A stretch of 64,000 nucleotides of DNA from Chitinophaga parva (lineage in GTDB: Bacteria; Bacteroidota; Bacteroidia; Chitinophagales; Chitinophagaceae), in assembly GCF_003071345.1 (NCBI RefSeq), contig NZ_QCYK01000001.1, positions 558,001-622,000 on the forward strand. Direction: 5' to 3'. Both the position numbers and the translations under genes were made by a program. The notes below the pieces were generated by a model. It was not told the DNA's origin and did no database searches. It saw nothing but the letters and a program-made list of their open reading frames with translations. This document shows, one piece after another, positions 35,465 through 45,807 of the stretch (the first letter of the stretch is position 1; every line of letters begins with the position of its first letter).

Positions 35465-36589
35465 TCACACCCGCACATATATTTTCCGCCAGTCCAGTAT
35501 CTTGCCAGCCAGCCAGCACACCAGCATGTAGCTTATGGCAAACAGCAGGGAGCCCAGCTTGCCCGGCCAGTATGCCTGGAACAGGTGGTCATTTATCCAG
35601 CTAATGGGATTGCCTGTGCCCACAGGTATCATCCACAGTATTACCAATAATAATTCCGAAAGCAGGTACAGGAAAAGCGGGTTCTTGCCAAACACGGTAA
35701 AGAAGCCCGTCCACCCGGTAAGCCCCAGCTTGTCAATGATCAGGATGAGGAAAGAAAGAATGAGCAGGTCAATGCCCACCGTATGCAGCACAAAAGAAGA
35801 GGTCCACAATTTTTTATTGATGGGAAAGAAAGGGTTCCAGCACATGGCCAGCACTATGAGCACCATGCCGATGGCCGCCAGTTGCCAGAGCTTTTTATTG
35901 TCTTCCCGGTACCGCTGCACATAGCGGCCGGTGTAGTAACCTGCTACTACATTTACAATAGCCGGCAGGGTGCTCAGGATGCCCTCCGGATCAAAAGGTA
36001 CGCCCTCACCATGGTACAGGTGGTCCGGGCCCATCACAAACAGGTCCAGCTTCAGTTCCGCATTACCGTGCAGGGTGTAGAAATCGCCCGGGTCGCCAAA
36101 AAAATACATCAGGCCCCAGTAAACGAATAACAGCGCGATGGACACACCCCATACCCATTTTTCCGGCCAGTACAGGATCATCAGTGAGGCAAAGCAGTAA
36201 CAAAGTGCTATGCGCTCCAGCACGCCCAGGATGCGGGTGTGTGAAAAAGGCTCCAGCACGAAACTGGTACCGTGCACACTGTGCGCAAACCATGAAAGCA
36301 GGTAACCCAGCAGGAAAATGATAGCCGTACGTTTAAAGATCTTGCCCAGCACTTCTCCATTGCTCATGGACTGGAACTTTTTCATGGCAAAACTCATCGC
36401 ATTGCCCACCGCAAACATAAACGAGGGAAACACCAGGTCTGTAGGCGTAAACCCATGCCAGGCGGCATGTTCCAATGGTGCATAGCTATCACCGGTACCA
36501 GGCGTATTTACAATGATCATGAAGCAAACGGTCAGTCCGCGGAATACATCCAGCGGCAGGAAGCGCTGCGTAGTAGGCTTAGTAGACAT
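35465..36589 (-). CDS. DUF5009 / heparan-alpha-glucosaminide N-acetyltransferase-like membrane acyltransferase
   Basis: 374 aa with about ten membrane helices. It begins RFLPLDVFRGLTVCFMIIVN and has AAWHGFTPTDLVFPSFMFAVGNAM, where the His is the likely acetyl-accepting residue in HGSNAT-like enzymes, and a late GFFTVFGKNPLFLYLLSE. Bacterial relatives (NagX-like) occur with amino-sugar catabolism; no such genes are adjacent. ATG at 36589; an upstream frame to 36655 is not supported. Confidence 0.85.
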   Translation of the reverse strand: MSTKPTTQRFLPLDVFRGLTVCFMIIVNTPGTGDSYAPLEHAAWHGFTPTDLVFPSFMFAVGNAMSFAMKKFQSMSNGEVLGKIFKRTAIIFLLGYLLSWFAHSVHGTSFVLEPFSHTRILGVLERIALCYCFASLMILYWPEKWVWGVSIALLFVYWGLMYFFGDPGDFYTLHGNAELKLDLFVMGPDHLYHGEGVPFDPEGILSTLPAIVNVVAGYYTGRYVQRYREDNKKLWQLAAIGMVLIVLAMCWNPFFPINKKLWTSSFVLHTVGIDLLILSFLILIIDKLGLTGWTGFFTVFGKNPLFLYLLSELLLVILWMIPVGTGNPISWINDHLFQAYWPGKLGSLLFAISYMLVCWLAGKILDWRKIYVRV

Positions 36590-36767
36590 AGAAACATTTT
36601 GAGCGGGCAATACACGGCCCTGCGGTGGTTGATAGAAAGTTCGTGGAGTAAGCACAAAAGGGTGCTTCTAAAAATAATCCAATTATTTATTTTTTCATAA
36701 TGCCCCGGCATGCCGGCAGCCATCTTGTGATAAACGGTTATTTTTATGCCCAAACACGCCGTTCATT

Positions 36768-38060
36768 ATGTCTCTTCAAGCTTCCACGCATCCTGTACGC
36801 CACCCGCTGCTGGCCATTGTTACCGGTGCTGTGGGTAACCTGGTGGAGTGGTACGACTGGTATATCTACGCTGCTTTCTCCCTCTACTTTGCCCCGGTGT
36901 TTTTCCCGAAAATGAATGCCACCGCCCAGTTGCTCAATACCGCCGGCATTTTTGCGGTAGGTTTTCTCATGCGGCCTATTGGTGGATGGCTCTTTGGCCG
37001 TATTGCGGACCGGCGTGGCCGCAAAGTATCCATGACCATTTCTGTATTGCTCATGTCGTTCGGATCGTTGATGATCGCCTGTATACCCGGCTTTGGCCGA
37101 ATAGGCGTGGCCGCCCCCCTCCTGCTTTTCCTGGCCCGCCTCCTGCAGGGCCTCAGCGTAGGTGGTGAGTACGGTACCGCGGCTACCTATCTGAGTGAAA
37201 TTGCATCTCCCCGGCGCCGGGGTTTCTATTCCAGCTTTCAATACGTAACCCTTATTGGTGGCCAGCTTTGCGCCCTGGCAGTACAACTGTTATTGCAGAA
37301 AGTGTTTCTCACACCTGCCCAACTCTCCAGCTGGGGATGGCGCATTCCCTTTGTGATCGGGGCTTTACTTGCACTGGTGGCATTTATCATGCGCCGCCAC
37401 ATGGAGGAAAGCATGCACATGGATGATAAACCGCAGCGCCAGCGCGGTTCCCTGGTAGCCTTGTGGAAAGCCCATCCCCGGGCGGTGCTCACCGTGGTAG
37501 GGCTTACCATGGGCGGTACACTTTCGTTTTACACCTTCACTACTTATATGCAGAAATTTTTGGTCAATAGCCTGCATTACACCATTGACCAATCTACCGT
37601 ACTTACCTTCTGGCTTATGCTTATCTACGCTGGCATGCAACCCCTCTTTGGATGGATCTCCGACCACATTGGCCGCAAGCCATTGCTGATCGCCTTTGGC
37701 GTATTAGGTACGCTCACCACGGTGCCTGTTTTCAATGCGCTGATGCGTGCAGACAGCGAGGCGGCTGTATTCTGGCTCATACTGGCGGCGTTGTGCGTTG
37801 TAAGTGGTTACACCGCTGTATGCGGTATTGTAAAGGCCGAAATGTTCCCGGCAGATGTGCGGGCACTGGGCGTAGGGTTTCCTTATGCCATAGCAGTAGC
37901 GGTGTTTGGCGGCACGGCAGAGCCTATTGCCCTCTACCTGAAAAACATTGGCCACGCCTCCTGGTACTATTGGTATGTGACCATCGCCGTGTTCATTTCT
38001 TTACTGGTGTACATCTTTGCGCGGGATAGTAAGGCGCATTCCTATATTGATAAAGACTAA
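36768..38060 (+). CDS. MFS metabolite:H+ symporter (KgtP/ProP-like)
   Basis: 430 aa with 12 membrane helices. The MHS subgroup marks are GNLVEWYDWYIYAAFSLYFAPVFFP, FGRIADRRGRK (loop 2-3), GGEYGTAATYLSE and GWISDHIGRKPLL. Relatives import alpha-ketoglutarate, proline/betaine or other small acids with protons. Substrate not resolved. Monocistronic and convergent with the CLC gene. Confidence 0.9.
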   Translation: MSLQASTHPVRHPLLAIVTGAVGNLVEWYDWYIYAAFSLYFAPVFFPKMNATAQLLNTAGIFAVGFLMRPIGGWLFGRIADRRGRKVSMTISVLLMSFGSLMIACIPGFGRIGVAAPLLLFLARLLQGLSVGGEYGTAATYLSEIASPRRRGFYSSFQYVTLIGGQLCALAVQLLLQKVFLTPAQLSSWGWRIPFVIGALLALVAFIMRRHMEESMHMDDKPQRQRGSLVALWKAHPRAVLTVVGLTMGGTLSFYTFTTYMQKFLVNSLHYTIDQSTVLTFWLMLIYAGMQPLFGWISDHIGRKPLLIAFGVLGTLTTVPVFNALMRADSEAAVFWLILAALCVVSGYTAVCGIVKAEMFPADVRALGVGFPYAIAVAVFGGTAEPIALYLKNIGHASWYYWYVTIAVFISLLVYIFARDSKAHSYIDKD

Positions 38061-38105
38061 CGGTAGCGTATAAACGAAAAGTGTGGTGTTTGATACCGCC
38101 CTTTT

Positions 38106-39437
38106 CTATTTGTCTGTCTTCTCAGACCACTGTTTAAGCGTTAGCCCGGAAATGTTGTCTGTAGCGGTTTTAGGAATACCAATGCGCTGCGATCCATAGA
38201 TGCCTGTATGGCCACTGAAATAGTAAGCGGTAAAGCAAGCCACGGCGTAATAGAGCACATAGTGCGTACCAAACAATTCCACGCCCATGAAAGTACAGGC
38301 CAGTGGCGTATTGGTAGCTGCGGCAAAAACGGCAATGAAACCCAGCCCGGCCAGCAGGTCTACCGGTACCCCCATCCACACCGCCAGGATGTTCCCAAGT
38401 GTGGCGCCAATGAAGAATAACGGCGTTACTTCTCCTCCTTTAAAACCCATGGCCAGCGTAATAGACGTAAACAATATTTTCCACCACCAGCTCAGCGGTG
38501 TGGCCCCACCGGCGTGAAATGCATTCAGGATACTTACACTGTCCGGGTATTGTCCATTCACACCTAACCCAATGTAGTCACGGGTTCCAAGCGCCCAACA
38601 TAATACGATCACCAATAACCCGCCTACCACCGGCGTTAACCATGCCTGTTTAATATAAACGCCTGCGTATTTTTTTATACCATGGATCAGTACAGAAAAG
38701 AGATACCCTGCAAGGCCAAACGCTACACCACTCACGATCACTTTTGCCAGCAACAACATATCTACATGGATAAATGAAAATGTCCGGGCAGGTTCAAAAT
38801 CCGCAATGTGGTAAGCTGTGTGGTGAATGCCCAAACTGGCGCAGGTAATATCCGCCAGTACCGCCGCAATAAGGCAGGGCATCAGTGCTTTGTAGCGCAC
38901 TACGCCGATGGCCAGTACCTCGATGGCAAATACTGCCCCGGTAACCGGTGTGCCAAACACGGCACCGAAACCAGCCGCCATACCGGCGGTGAGCAGCACC
39001 TGCACGTCTTCCACTGTGAGACGGAACCAACGGGCATAAAGCTGGGCCATACTGCCCCCTATCTGCACAGCCGTACCTTCGCGGCCGGCAGATCCGCCAA
39101 ACAAATGCGTGATCAGCGTGGTTATTAACACCAGGGGGGCCATACGGGCCGGCACACCGCCACCCGGTTCATGGATATTGTCCATAATCAGGTTATTACC
39201 TGCAGCAGCGTTCTTACCCGCCAGCTTGTACAGGTACCAGATGCCAATACCCGCCAGGGGCAAGGCATATAGCAGCCATGGGTACTGCCACCGCAGGCCG
39301 GTACATTTTTCCAGCGACCATAAAAATAATGCTACCAATGCACCTGTAGTAAGCGCCACCGGCAGTACCAATAAAGTCCACTTTAATAACTGTAATGTGA
39401 TGGAAACCTGGTCAGGTTTGCGAAAGACATATTTCAT
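38106..39437 (-). CDS. CLC-type anion transporter, predicted fluoride/proton antiporter (CLC-F)
   Basis: 443 aa with a CLC membrane fold. The motif normally GKEGP reads GREGT (118-122, keeping the gating Glu120), and GSGIP reads GGGVP (92-96), so the chloride-selecting serine is absent. Loss of that serine and GREGT are typical of the fluoride-exporting CLC-F subgroup. A fluoride riboswitch lies directly upstream, which strongly supports fluoride export rather than chloride transport. No other gene in the unit. Confidence 0.88.
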   Translation of the reverse strand: MKYVFRKPDQVSITLQLLKWTLLVLPVALTTGALVALFLWSLEKCTGLRWQYPWLLYALPLAGIGIWYLYKLAGKNAAAGNNLIMDNIHEPGGGVPARMAPLVLITTLITHLFGGSAGREGTAVQIGGSMAQLYARWFRLTVEDVQVLLTAGMAAGFGAVFGTPVTGAVFAIEVLAIGVVRYKALMPCLIAAVLADITCASLGIHHTAYHIADFEPARTFSFIHVDMLLLAKVIVSGVAFGLAGYLFSVLIHGIKKYAGVYIKQAWLTPVVGGLLVIVLCWALGTRDYIGLGVNGQYPDSVSILNAFHAGGATPLSWWWKILFTSITLAMGFKGGEVTPLFFIGATLGNILAVWMGVPVDLLAGLGFIAVFAAATNTPLACTFMGVELFGTHYVLYYAVACFTAYYFSGHTGIYGSQRIGIPKTATDNISGLTLKQWSEKTDK

Positions 39438-39470
39438 CCTACAAATAGTTTGCGTTACTATTAGCTATTT

Positions 39471-39526
39471 GCAGGCGCCATCAGCCCGTAACGGGCGGTT
39501 CTTGGGAAGGAAGACACCATTTCCTT
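39471..39526 (-). ncRNA. Fluoride riboswitch (crcB motif) upstream of the CLC gene
   Basis: On the minus strand: outer stem AAGGAA / TTCCTT (39521-39526 with 39507-39512) enclosing ATGGTGTC; a linker containing AAC; hairpin GCCCG-TTA-CGGGC (39484-39496); then TGATGGCGCCTGC. The loop GGTGTC pairs with GGCGCC as the pseudoknot does in the Thermotoga petrophila structure, with two G-U pairs. A stem CAAATAG / CTATTTG (39442-39471) lies between the aptamer and the ATG, with no T-run, suggesting translational control. Confidence 0.9.
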
Positions 39527-39628
39527 TTTATAAGCCATAAAGTTATACATTTTGCAGACTTTTTATCTTGTTTTTTAAAGCCATGCAGCCCATGCATTTT
39601 TTATCTTTACTTTATTAATACTCCGCCT

Positions 39629-41110
39629 GTGTATTATCTGTACCAGTTCTTCTCCAACTCCGGCTGGCCGGCTTATGTAAAGATCATCAGCATTGTGCTC
39701 ATGGTGCTCACCACGGTGGGTATAGTCGGCTCCATCGTTTTGGAAAACCGCAACCCCGTAAAGGCCATCGCCTACATCCTGCTGCTGGTGTACCTGCCCA
39801 TTGCCGGCATGATCGTGTATTATTACCTGGGGCGCGACCTGCGTAAGAAAAAACGCTTCACCCTTAAAGGCAGCAAGGACGAAGCGTTGTATGCCGGTTT
39901 CTGGGAATTGCAGCGCTCCCGCCTGGAACAACGGCAAATTGCCCTGCGCTTGCTGGAAGGTGAAAAGCAGGAAGTATCTGCCATGCTGCTTAACACACGG
40001 CAGTCGCTCGTGACCAAACATAATCGCGTGCAATTGCTGATCAATGGGGAACAAAAAATTCCGCTTGTACTGGAAGCACTCAAACAAGCCACCCATCATA
40101 TCCACATTGAATACTACATGATCACCGATGATAGTGTAGGGCAGGCTGTCACGGAAGTGCTGATGGAAAAGTTAAAGGAAGGTGTGGAAGTGCGGGTGAT
40201 CTACGATGACCTGGGCTCCGGCGATATTGGCGACATTCCCAAAAAGCTGAGAGCCATGGGAGCCGAAGTATATGCCTTCTCCCCTGTGCTGATCAATTTT
40301 TATTTAAACGCCAACTACCGCGATCACCGCAAGATCATCATCATTGACGGGAAGACGGGTTTTGTGGGAGGCATTAACCTCGATGAACGTTATGTAAACG
40401 ATGGAAAACACACCACGTACTGGAGAGACACGGCGTTAAAGATAGAAGGAGAATCCGTGAACCTGCTGCAGCTGCAGTTCCTGCTCAGTTACCGGTACTG
40501 TTGTAAAAAAACATTTACCCTGGGTGAGCCTTACTTTGGCGTACCGCATCATGTTATGCACACCTGCTTCACAGATATTGTAACCAGCGGCCCGGATTCT
40601 GAATGGCCGGCCGTGTTACAAAGCATGTTGATGGCCTTACAGGTGGCGCGCCGCCGCATCCGCATTACCAATCCTTATCTCATTCCCAATGACCAGCTGA
40701 TGGGCGCTTTGCAGATCGCGGCACTGGCTGGCAAAGAAGTGGAGATCCTTATACCAGCCAAGGGCGATTCTTTTTTTGTACAACACGCTGCCTATTCATT
40801 CCTGAAACCGTTAATGGAGGCAGGCGTTAAAATATATTTTTATACCCGTGGATTTATTCACGCCAAAACGATGGTTGTAGATGACAACCTGGCATGGGTA
40901 GGATCTGCAAACATGGACAACCGCAGTTTCTTCCTGAATTTGGAAATTGCGGCATTATTATATGATAAAGAGATAGCCGCACAGCTCAATGAAGCCTTTG
41001 AGCACGACCTGCAATATGCTTCCCTTGTTTCAACTGCACGGTTCTTCAACCGCAATATCTGGAAACGTTTTATTGACGGGTGTTGCAGGCTGCTGGCACC
41101 TTTGCTGTAG
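39629..41110 (+). CDS. cls: Cardiolipin synthase (phospholipase D family)
   Basis: 493 aa. Two N-terminal membrane helices (about 16-38 and 46-67) precede two PLD domains with complete HKD motifs: His233-Lys235-Asp240 and His411-Lys413-Asp418, each followed by GGINLDERY or GSANMDNRSF. It condenses phosphatidylglycerol into cardiolipin at the inner membrane. The start is a GTG (39629). It diverges from the CLC gene and its riboswitch. Confidence 0.95.
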   Translation: MYYLYQFFSNSGWPAYVKIISIVLMVLTTVGIVGSIVLENRNPVKAIAYILLLVYLPIAGMIVYYYLGRDLRKKKRFTLKGSKDEALYAGFWELQRSRLEQRQIALRLLEGEKQEVSAMLLNTRQSLVTKHNRVQLLINGEQKIPLVLEALKQATHHIHIEYYMITDDSVGQAVTEVLMEKLKEGVEVRVIYDDLGSGDIGDIPKKLRAMGAEVYAFSPVLINFYLNANYRDHRKIIIIDGKTGFVGGINLDERYVNDGKHTTYWRDTALKIEGESVNLLQLQFLLSYRYCCKKTFTLGEPYFGVPHHVMHTCFTDIVTSGPDSEWPAVLQSMLMALQVARRRIRITNPYLIPNDQLMGALQIAALAGKEVEILIPAKGDSFFVQHAAYSFLKPLMEAGVKIYFYTRGFIHAKTMVVDDNLAWVGSANMDNRSFFLNLEIAALLYDKEIAAQLNEAFEHDLQYASLVSTARFFNRNIWKRFIDGCCRLLAPLL

Positions 41111-41140
41111 CCGGGTTATCCATACGTATAGCCCCCAGCG

Positions 41141-41692
41141 TTAGTTGCCATCATCTTCCCGGTCTTCTTCCAGGCTATCCTGGCGGTCACCACCTATGCT
41201 GTAGCCATTGTTCTCTTCATCTTCGGCACCAATATCTTCCCCTTCATCATCCAGGTCTTCACCAGGAATATCCAGGTCGCTGCCGGTTTTATCATTTCGC
41301 CAGTCTAACTCCTGCGCATCTACGTCGTCAGCTTCGTTGATGTCGTCCAGGGACGCTTCGTCCAGTTCATCTTCATCATTCATTTCCCGGTCTATCGCTT
41401 CAAGGCCCAGCAGGTCGTCTTCTGTTACATCTGCATCGTTGCCGGGTATAAGGCCCAGGTCTTCCCCTTCCACCGGGGCACTGTCTGCTTCTTTTTTATT
41501 GCGCGCCTGGAGATCGTCATCCGTGATGTGTGTCTTACGGGTGATCTTATCCACATCGGCGTCTACCTGTTTACCGGGGTTGTTTTTACTGTACACATCT
41601 TCACCGGCGGGATAATGGGGGTAAAGTGGAAACTGTTCGTCGTCTGATTTTTTATCAGTGGCTTTTTTCTTGTTGTCGCCTGATTGACTCAT
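41141..41692 (-). CDS. Very acidic, disordered hypothetical protein
   Basis: 183 aa, dominated by Asp and Glu, especially in residues 75-183, with LYPHYPAGEDVYSK near the start. No signal peptide, helix or known domain. Similar acidic proteins are widespread in Bacteroidota genomes without assigned function. Convergent with cls, 30 bp apart. ATG at 41692. Confidence 0.8.
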   Translation of the reverse strand: MSQSGDNKKKATDKKSDDEQFPLYPHYPAGEDVYSKNNPGKQVDADVDKITRKTHITDDDLQARNKKEADSAPVEGEDLGLIPGNDADVTEDDLLGLEAIDREMNDEDELDEASLDDINEADDVDAQELDWRNDKTGSDLDIPGEDLDDEGEDIGAEDEENNGYSIGGDRQDSLEEDREDDGN

Positions 41693-42182
41693 AAAAATTT
41701 GGTTTCTTTCTTTATCACATACTTTATGCCGGATGAGTGATGGCAGTCCAGAAATTGTGCGTAAAAAGGCAATAAAATGATGAATATCCTGTGGCAGGTT
41801 ATAAAAGCCTGTTTTCCGGCTGTTTTAGCCACTTTGAGGTGTTTTGAATAAACTATACCGGCTGACGGGTGATCCTTAAAATTTGGGGAGATAATGAGGT
41901 CGGTTCTCAGGGCCAAATTTAATTGATTTTCAATGTTTTACATATTTTACAAGCTTTTCACCGGGCTAAGCCGTGGTTATGCACATTTTACACATGGAAG
42001 GGTGTATTCCTGGTGTTCCAAATTGTCCGGTTATTTCTTTTATGATTTTTTCTACGGCGCTTTTTCCACATTTGGCCGTTCCAGAATGCTGGTCCATTTT
42101 CTGGTGATTTTATGTGGCTTTTTCAGAATTTCCTTTTCCTTGTAACTTTCTGTTTGCCCTAACCTGGTTGGGCCCCAAACAG
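41693..42182. other. AT-rich intergenic region upstream of the acidic protein
   Basis: No credible gene. It holds two 9-mers one mismatch from the DnaA box: TTATGCACA (41977-41985) and TTTTCCACA (42062-42070). Confidence 0.5.
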
Positions 42183-42211
42183 AAAAGGATGCTCCGGCTG
42201 GAACATCCTTT
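42183..42211 (-). terminator. Terminator of mnmG
   Basis: The stem AAAGGATG-TCC / GGA-CATCCTTT with one-base bulges and a 4-nt loop has T-runs on both strands. Confidence 0.8.
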
Positions 42212-42240
42212 TCAATTTCAATATTTCAAAATCCTGTTTT

Positions 42241-44109
42241 TTATCTTCCCATGTACACCATCAGGATCTGAACATCGCTTGGGTTCACCCCGCTTATGCG
42301 GCTTGCCTGCCCGAGGGTGCGCGGACGGATCTTATTAAATTTCTGGCGGGCCTCGTTAGAAAGTGATACCAGTTTAGTATAATCAAAGCTGTCCGGGATC
42401 ACCAGGTTTTCCAGTTGGCTCATCTTGCTTACCAGTTCGTTTTCCTTTTCAATATACACATCGTACTTCACCTGGATCTCTGCCTGCTCCAATGTTTCCC
42501 GGTCAAATTCCTGCAGTGCACTTTTTACAGTGGGCAGATTTTCACAGAGAGAAAGAATGTCAATACCCGGGCGAAGCAGGATCTGATTCAATCTTTGTTT
42601 TTGGGTAAGCGGCGCGGAGTTATTGGCTTCCAGGAATGCATTTGCCTCTGCAGGTTCAATGGGTAGTTCCCGGAGAATGGTTTTTATTTTTTCAACACCG
42701 TCTTTCTTTGCCTGCATTTTTTCCAGGCGGTCTTGTTTGGCCAGGCCCAGGTCAAATCCTTTTTGTGTAAGACGGAGGTCTGCATTATCCTGGCGGAGCA
42801 GGGTACGGAATTCAGCACGGGAGGTGAACATACGGTAAGGCTCTTCGGTTCCCTTATTGATTAGGTCATCTATCAGCACCCCTATGTAAGCTTCACTTCT
42901 TTTCAGTACAAAGGGCTCTTTGTCCTGTGCTTTCAGGGAAGCATTGATCCCGGCCATCAATCCCTGGCAGGCCGCCTCTTCATATCCGGTGGTTCCATTG
43001 ATCTGGCCGGCAAAAAAGAGGTTGGGCATTTGCTTAGTCTCCAGGGAAAACTGGAGCTGGGTAGGTGGGAAGAAATCATATTCGATGGCATATCCCGGGC
43101 GGAACATCCTGGCATTTTCAAAACCGGGTACCAGGCGCAGGGCTTTGTATTGAACATCTTCCGGCAGGGAAGTAGAGAATCCATTTACATAGATCTCTAC
43201 GGTATTGAACCCTTCCGGTTCCACAAAGAGCTGGTGTCTTTCCCTTTCGGCAAAGCGGTTGATCTTATCCTCTATACTTGGGCAGTACCGGGGCCCGGTA
43301 CCACTGATGCGCCCTGCAAACATAGGCGACCTGTCGAACCCGGTCTTGAGCATTTCATGAACGGCTTCACTGGTATAGGTGATATGACAGCTTCTTTGTT
43401 CGGCTGGTTTTATAGTGGGAATATCCAGGTAGGAGAACCCGGTGATCTCCTCGTCACCTTGTTGCTCCTCCATTTTGGAGTAATCCAGGCTGCGCCCATC
43501 TATGCGGGGAGGTGTACCCGTTTTCAGGCGATCGCTTTCAAAGCCCAGGGAAATAAGTTGTTCGGTAATGCCGGTCGCAGCTTTTTCTGCCACGCGGCCG
43601 CCGCCAAATTGTTTTTCCCCGATGTGGATCACCCCGTTAAGGAAAGTGCCGTTAGTGAGCACCACTGCTTTGGAACGGATCTCATGGCCAAGGCCGGTGA
43701 TCACGCCCTGGCAGCGGCCATCCTTAACGATCAGTCCCTTTACCATATCCTGGTAGAAATCGACGTTTGCTGTTTGTTCCAGCATCTCCCTCCACTTAGC
43801 GGCAAAAAGCATGCGATCACTTTGTGCGCGGGGGCTCCACATAGCGGGGCCCTTAGAGCGATTCAGCATGCGGAACTGGATCAGGGACATGTCTGTAACG
43901 ATACCAGAATACCCACCCAGGGCATCGATCTCTCTTACGATTTGACCTTTTGCAATACCTCCCATTGCCGGGTTGCAACTCATCTGTGCGATGGTTTGCA
44001 TATTCATGGTAACCAGCAGCACTTTAGAGCCCATGTTGGCCGCAGCAGCCGCAGCTTCACAACCGGCATGGCCGGCGCCTACAACAATAACATCGTATAA
44101 TGGAAACAT
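42241..44109 (-). CDS. mnmG: tRNA uridine 5-carboxymethylaminomethyl modification enzyme
   Basis: 622 aa (also called GidA). FAD-binding GAGHAG (11-16), GSKVLLVTMN, CNPAMGGIAKGQIVREIDALGG (active-site Cys region), GTFLNGVIHIGEKQFGGGR, and the family C-terminus with TLGQASRISGVNP. With MnmE it modifies wobble uridines of several tRNAs. In many bacteria this gene lies beside the chromosomal origin, which fits the parS-like sites immediately upstream. -7-like TACCTTTG at 44127-44134. Confidence 0.97.
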   Translation of the reverse strand: MFPLYDVIVVGAGHAGCEAAAAAANMGSKVLLVTMNMQTIAQMSCNPAMGGIAKGQIVREIDALGGYSGIVTDMSLIQFRMLNRSKGPAMWSPRAQSDRMLFAAKWREMLEQTANVDFYQDMVKGLIVKDGRCQGVITGLGHEIRSKAVVLTNGTFLNGVIHIGEKQFGGGRVAEKAATGITEQLISLGFESDRLKTGTPPRIDGRSLDYSKMEEQQGDEEITGFSYLDIPTIKPAEQRSCHITYTSEAVHEMLKTGFDRSPMFAGRISGTGPRYCPSIEDKINRFAERERHQLFVEPEGFNTVEIYVNGFSTSLPEDVQYKALRLVPGFENARMFRPGYAIEYDFFPPTQLQFSLETKQMPNLFFAGQINGTTGYEEAACQGLMAGINASLKAQDKEPFVLKRSEAYIGVLIDDLINKGTEEPYRMFTSRAEFRTLLRQDNADLRLTQKGFDLGLAKQDRLEKMQAKKDGVEKIKTILRELPIEPAEANAFLEANNSAPLTQKQRLNQILLRPGIDILSLCENLPTVKSALQEFDRETLEQAEIQVKYDVYIEKENELVSKMSQLENLVIPDSFDYTKLVSLSNEARQKFNKIRPRTLGQASRISGVNPSDVQILMVYMGR

Positions 44110-44165
44110 ACTTTTAAGATAGGGTGCAAAGGTAAGAGTATTTTGATTGGGGTGGGAATGTAGGG

Positions 44166-44183
44166 ATGTTCCACGTGGAACAT
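44166..44183. promoter_or_regulatory. parS-like palindrome 1
   Basis: ATGTTCCACGTGGAACAT, an 18-bp perfect palindrome. Its core differs by one base from the B. subtilis parS TGTTCCACGTGAAACA. It lies 57 bp upstream of the mnmG start codon. Confidence 0.8.
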
Positions 44184-44443
44184 TTACTGTTTAAAGACGA
44201 AGAGGGGGGTTGTGGATTGAAGAACCTGGTATTCTGCTGGATTAGGCAAAGCCATCATTTGACTACACAAATATTTATCCAGGATGATCCCAGCGTATAC
44301 CTTTGGCGAGGGTACCCCGTTATGGCCCCCTTCCGAATACGATGCTATCTTAAAATTGCCGGTGCCGTCACCCCTTAGTCGTGGAGATCAGGTGTCGCAG
44401 TGGATTGGAATCTTCAATACACCCCCCGTATTTGATAAGGGGC

Positions 44444-44915
44444 CGGTAGCACAATTTGACTAACCAAGAATTTATATCAGGACATTCTATTACTACTCCC
44501 GGACAATCCCAAAGAGCCGGCACTACAATCTTATTACCCGAGAACTTACATCGTTCCATTACCTACCATACAATCTGGAAAGGCCAGTACCACAATTTGA
44601 TTACTTATGAGTCTATATCGAGCCATTCTACTATTCTCATACAATTTTGAGAGGATCTGCACCACAATTTAATTCCTCAGGAAATTATATCCGGCTCCCT
44701 CCTGCTTCCACGCGACGTGAAAGAACCGGCACCACAATTTGATCACTTATGAATCTATATCGAGACGTTCTACTATTCCCACACTATTTGAAAGGGCCAG
44801 CACCACAATTTAACTACCCTGGAACTTACATCCGTCTCTCCCCTACTTCCACGCGATCTTAAAGAGTCGACGCTACAATTTTATTACCTAAGAACTTAAA
44901 GGCACTTAAAAATAA
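44444..44915. repeat. Degenerate tandem repeat, about 70 bp x 7, paired into a 142-bp higher-order unit
   Basis: The anchor CACAATTT (or TACAATCT/TACAATTT) recurs at 44450, 44524, 44591, 44663, 44733, 44804 and 44874, spaced 74, 67, 72, 70, 71 and 70 bp. Odd and even units form two types: units 3 and 5 share CTATATCGAG.C.TTCTACTATT; units 4 and 6 share CT.CTTCCACGCGA. The repeat of one type is therefore 141-142 bp. Confidence 0.85.
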
Positions 44916-45402
44916 GTAAGCTGAAGAACAACCGCCGCTTACGCCTCCCATATCACGTTACCAGACAGATAAGGTAACCATGGCATCCTAAAAGATACAG
45001 CCCGTGCAAAAAACAGAAGGTGGGGAAAGGAACAATAGCAAACTGGAATTCTGAAAGCACCTCCAAAAGATATTTACAGGATATCCCAAAGTGAGCTAAG
45101 CCAGGTTCAATCCTTAATATATTCCCATGATCCCTCCTCTACAATGTTCCGGTTAACTATACATCGTGGGGCTAACTAACAAACCATCGCATCACATTAT
45201 CCAATCTATAAATACCACAACCCAAACTACTATATCCAACTGACTGAAACAGATAGTTCGGTTTTACTCTCAAGTATATTTCTCATAAATCACCTAGTGG
45301 GCCGTTTAAATCTCAGCTCTTCACCAACCATCCACTGGCCAAGACCAATGATTCAAGTGAAAAGAACATTATAGACGATAATCTTTTATGATCTTAAGGT
45401 TC

Positions 45403-45423
45403 AATAATAATAATAATAATAAT
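45403..45423. repeat. (AAT)7 microsatellite
   Basis: Seven uninterrupted AAT triplets in the gene-free region. Confidence 0.9.
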
Positions 45424-45789
45424 CAGCAAGCCATGATGCCCTACCTTGAGGATGAGGCCAACTCTCTTTACCAATCTCATCTATTAAAGTTGCACCCTAC
45501 CAAATGTTTATGTGATCTTTGATTTCAACCCTATAAAAGCCTGGTATGTTATTATACAAAGATGCTTAGCCCAGCCGCCTGTTTCCCCTCACCATTTCCT
45601 CTCAACTTATGGAAAAGCAGGTTTGCTCCGGCTGGCTCCTCATTCTATTTAATCAATAAAATACGACCATCAAAAATCACCACCCGTTAAGTTGTGACTG
45701 TAAATATCCTCTTGGATCCCGTCTCAGTTAAGCCGGCAAATATCTATTTGTACCTTCTCATAATGAGTCAAGTTTCAATAGAAGTGGGT

Positions 45790-45807
45790 ATGTTCCACGT
45801 GGAACAT
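45790..45807. promoter_or_regulatory. parS-like palindrome 2
   Basis: Identical 18-bp palindrome to the one at 44166, 1,624 bp to its right, in non-coding DNA. Confidence 0.8.

Noticed and set aside
44444..44915. CRISPR array
   Set aside because: The units are degenerate along their whole length, with no constant repeat separated by unique spacers, and no cas genes are near.
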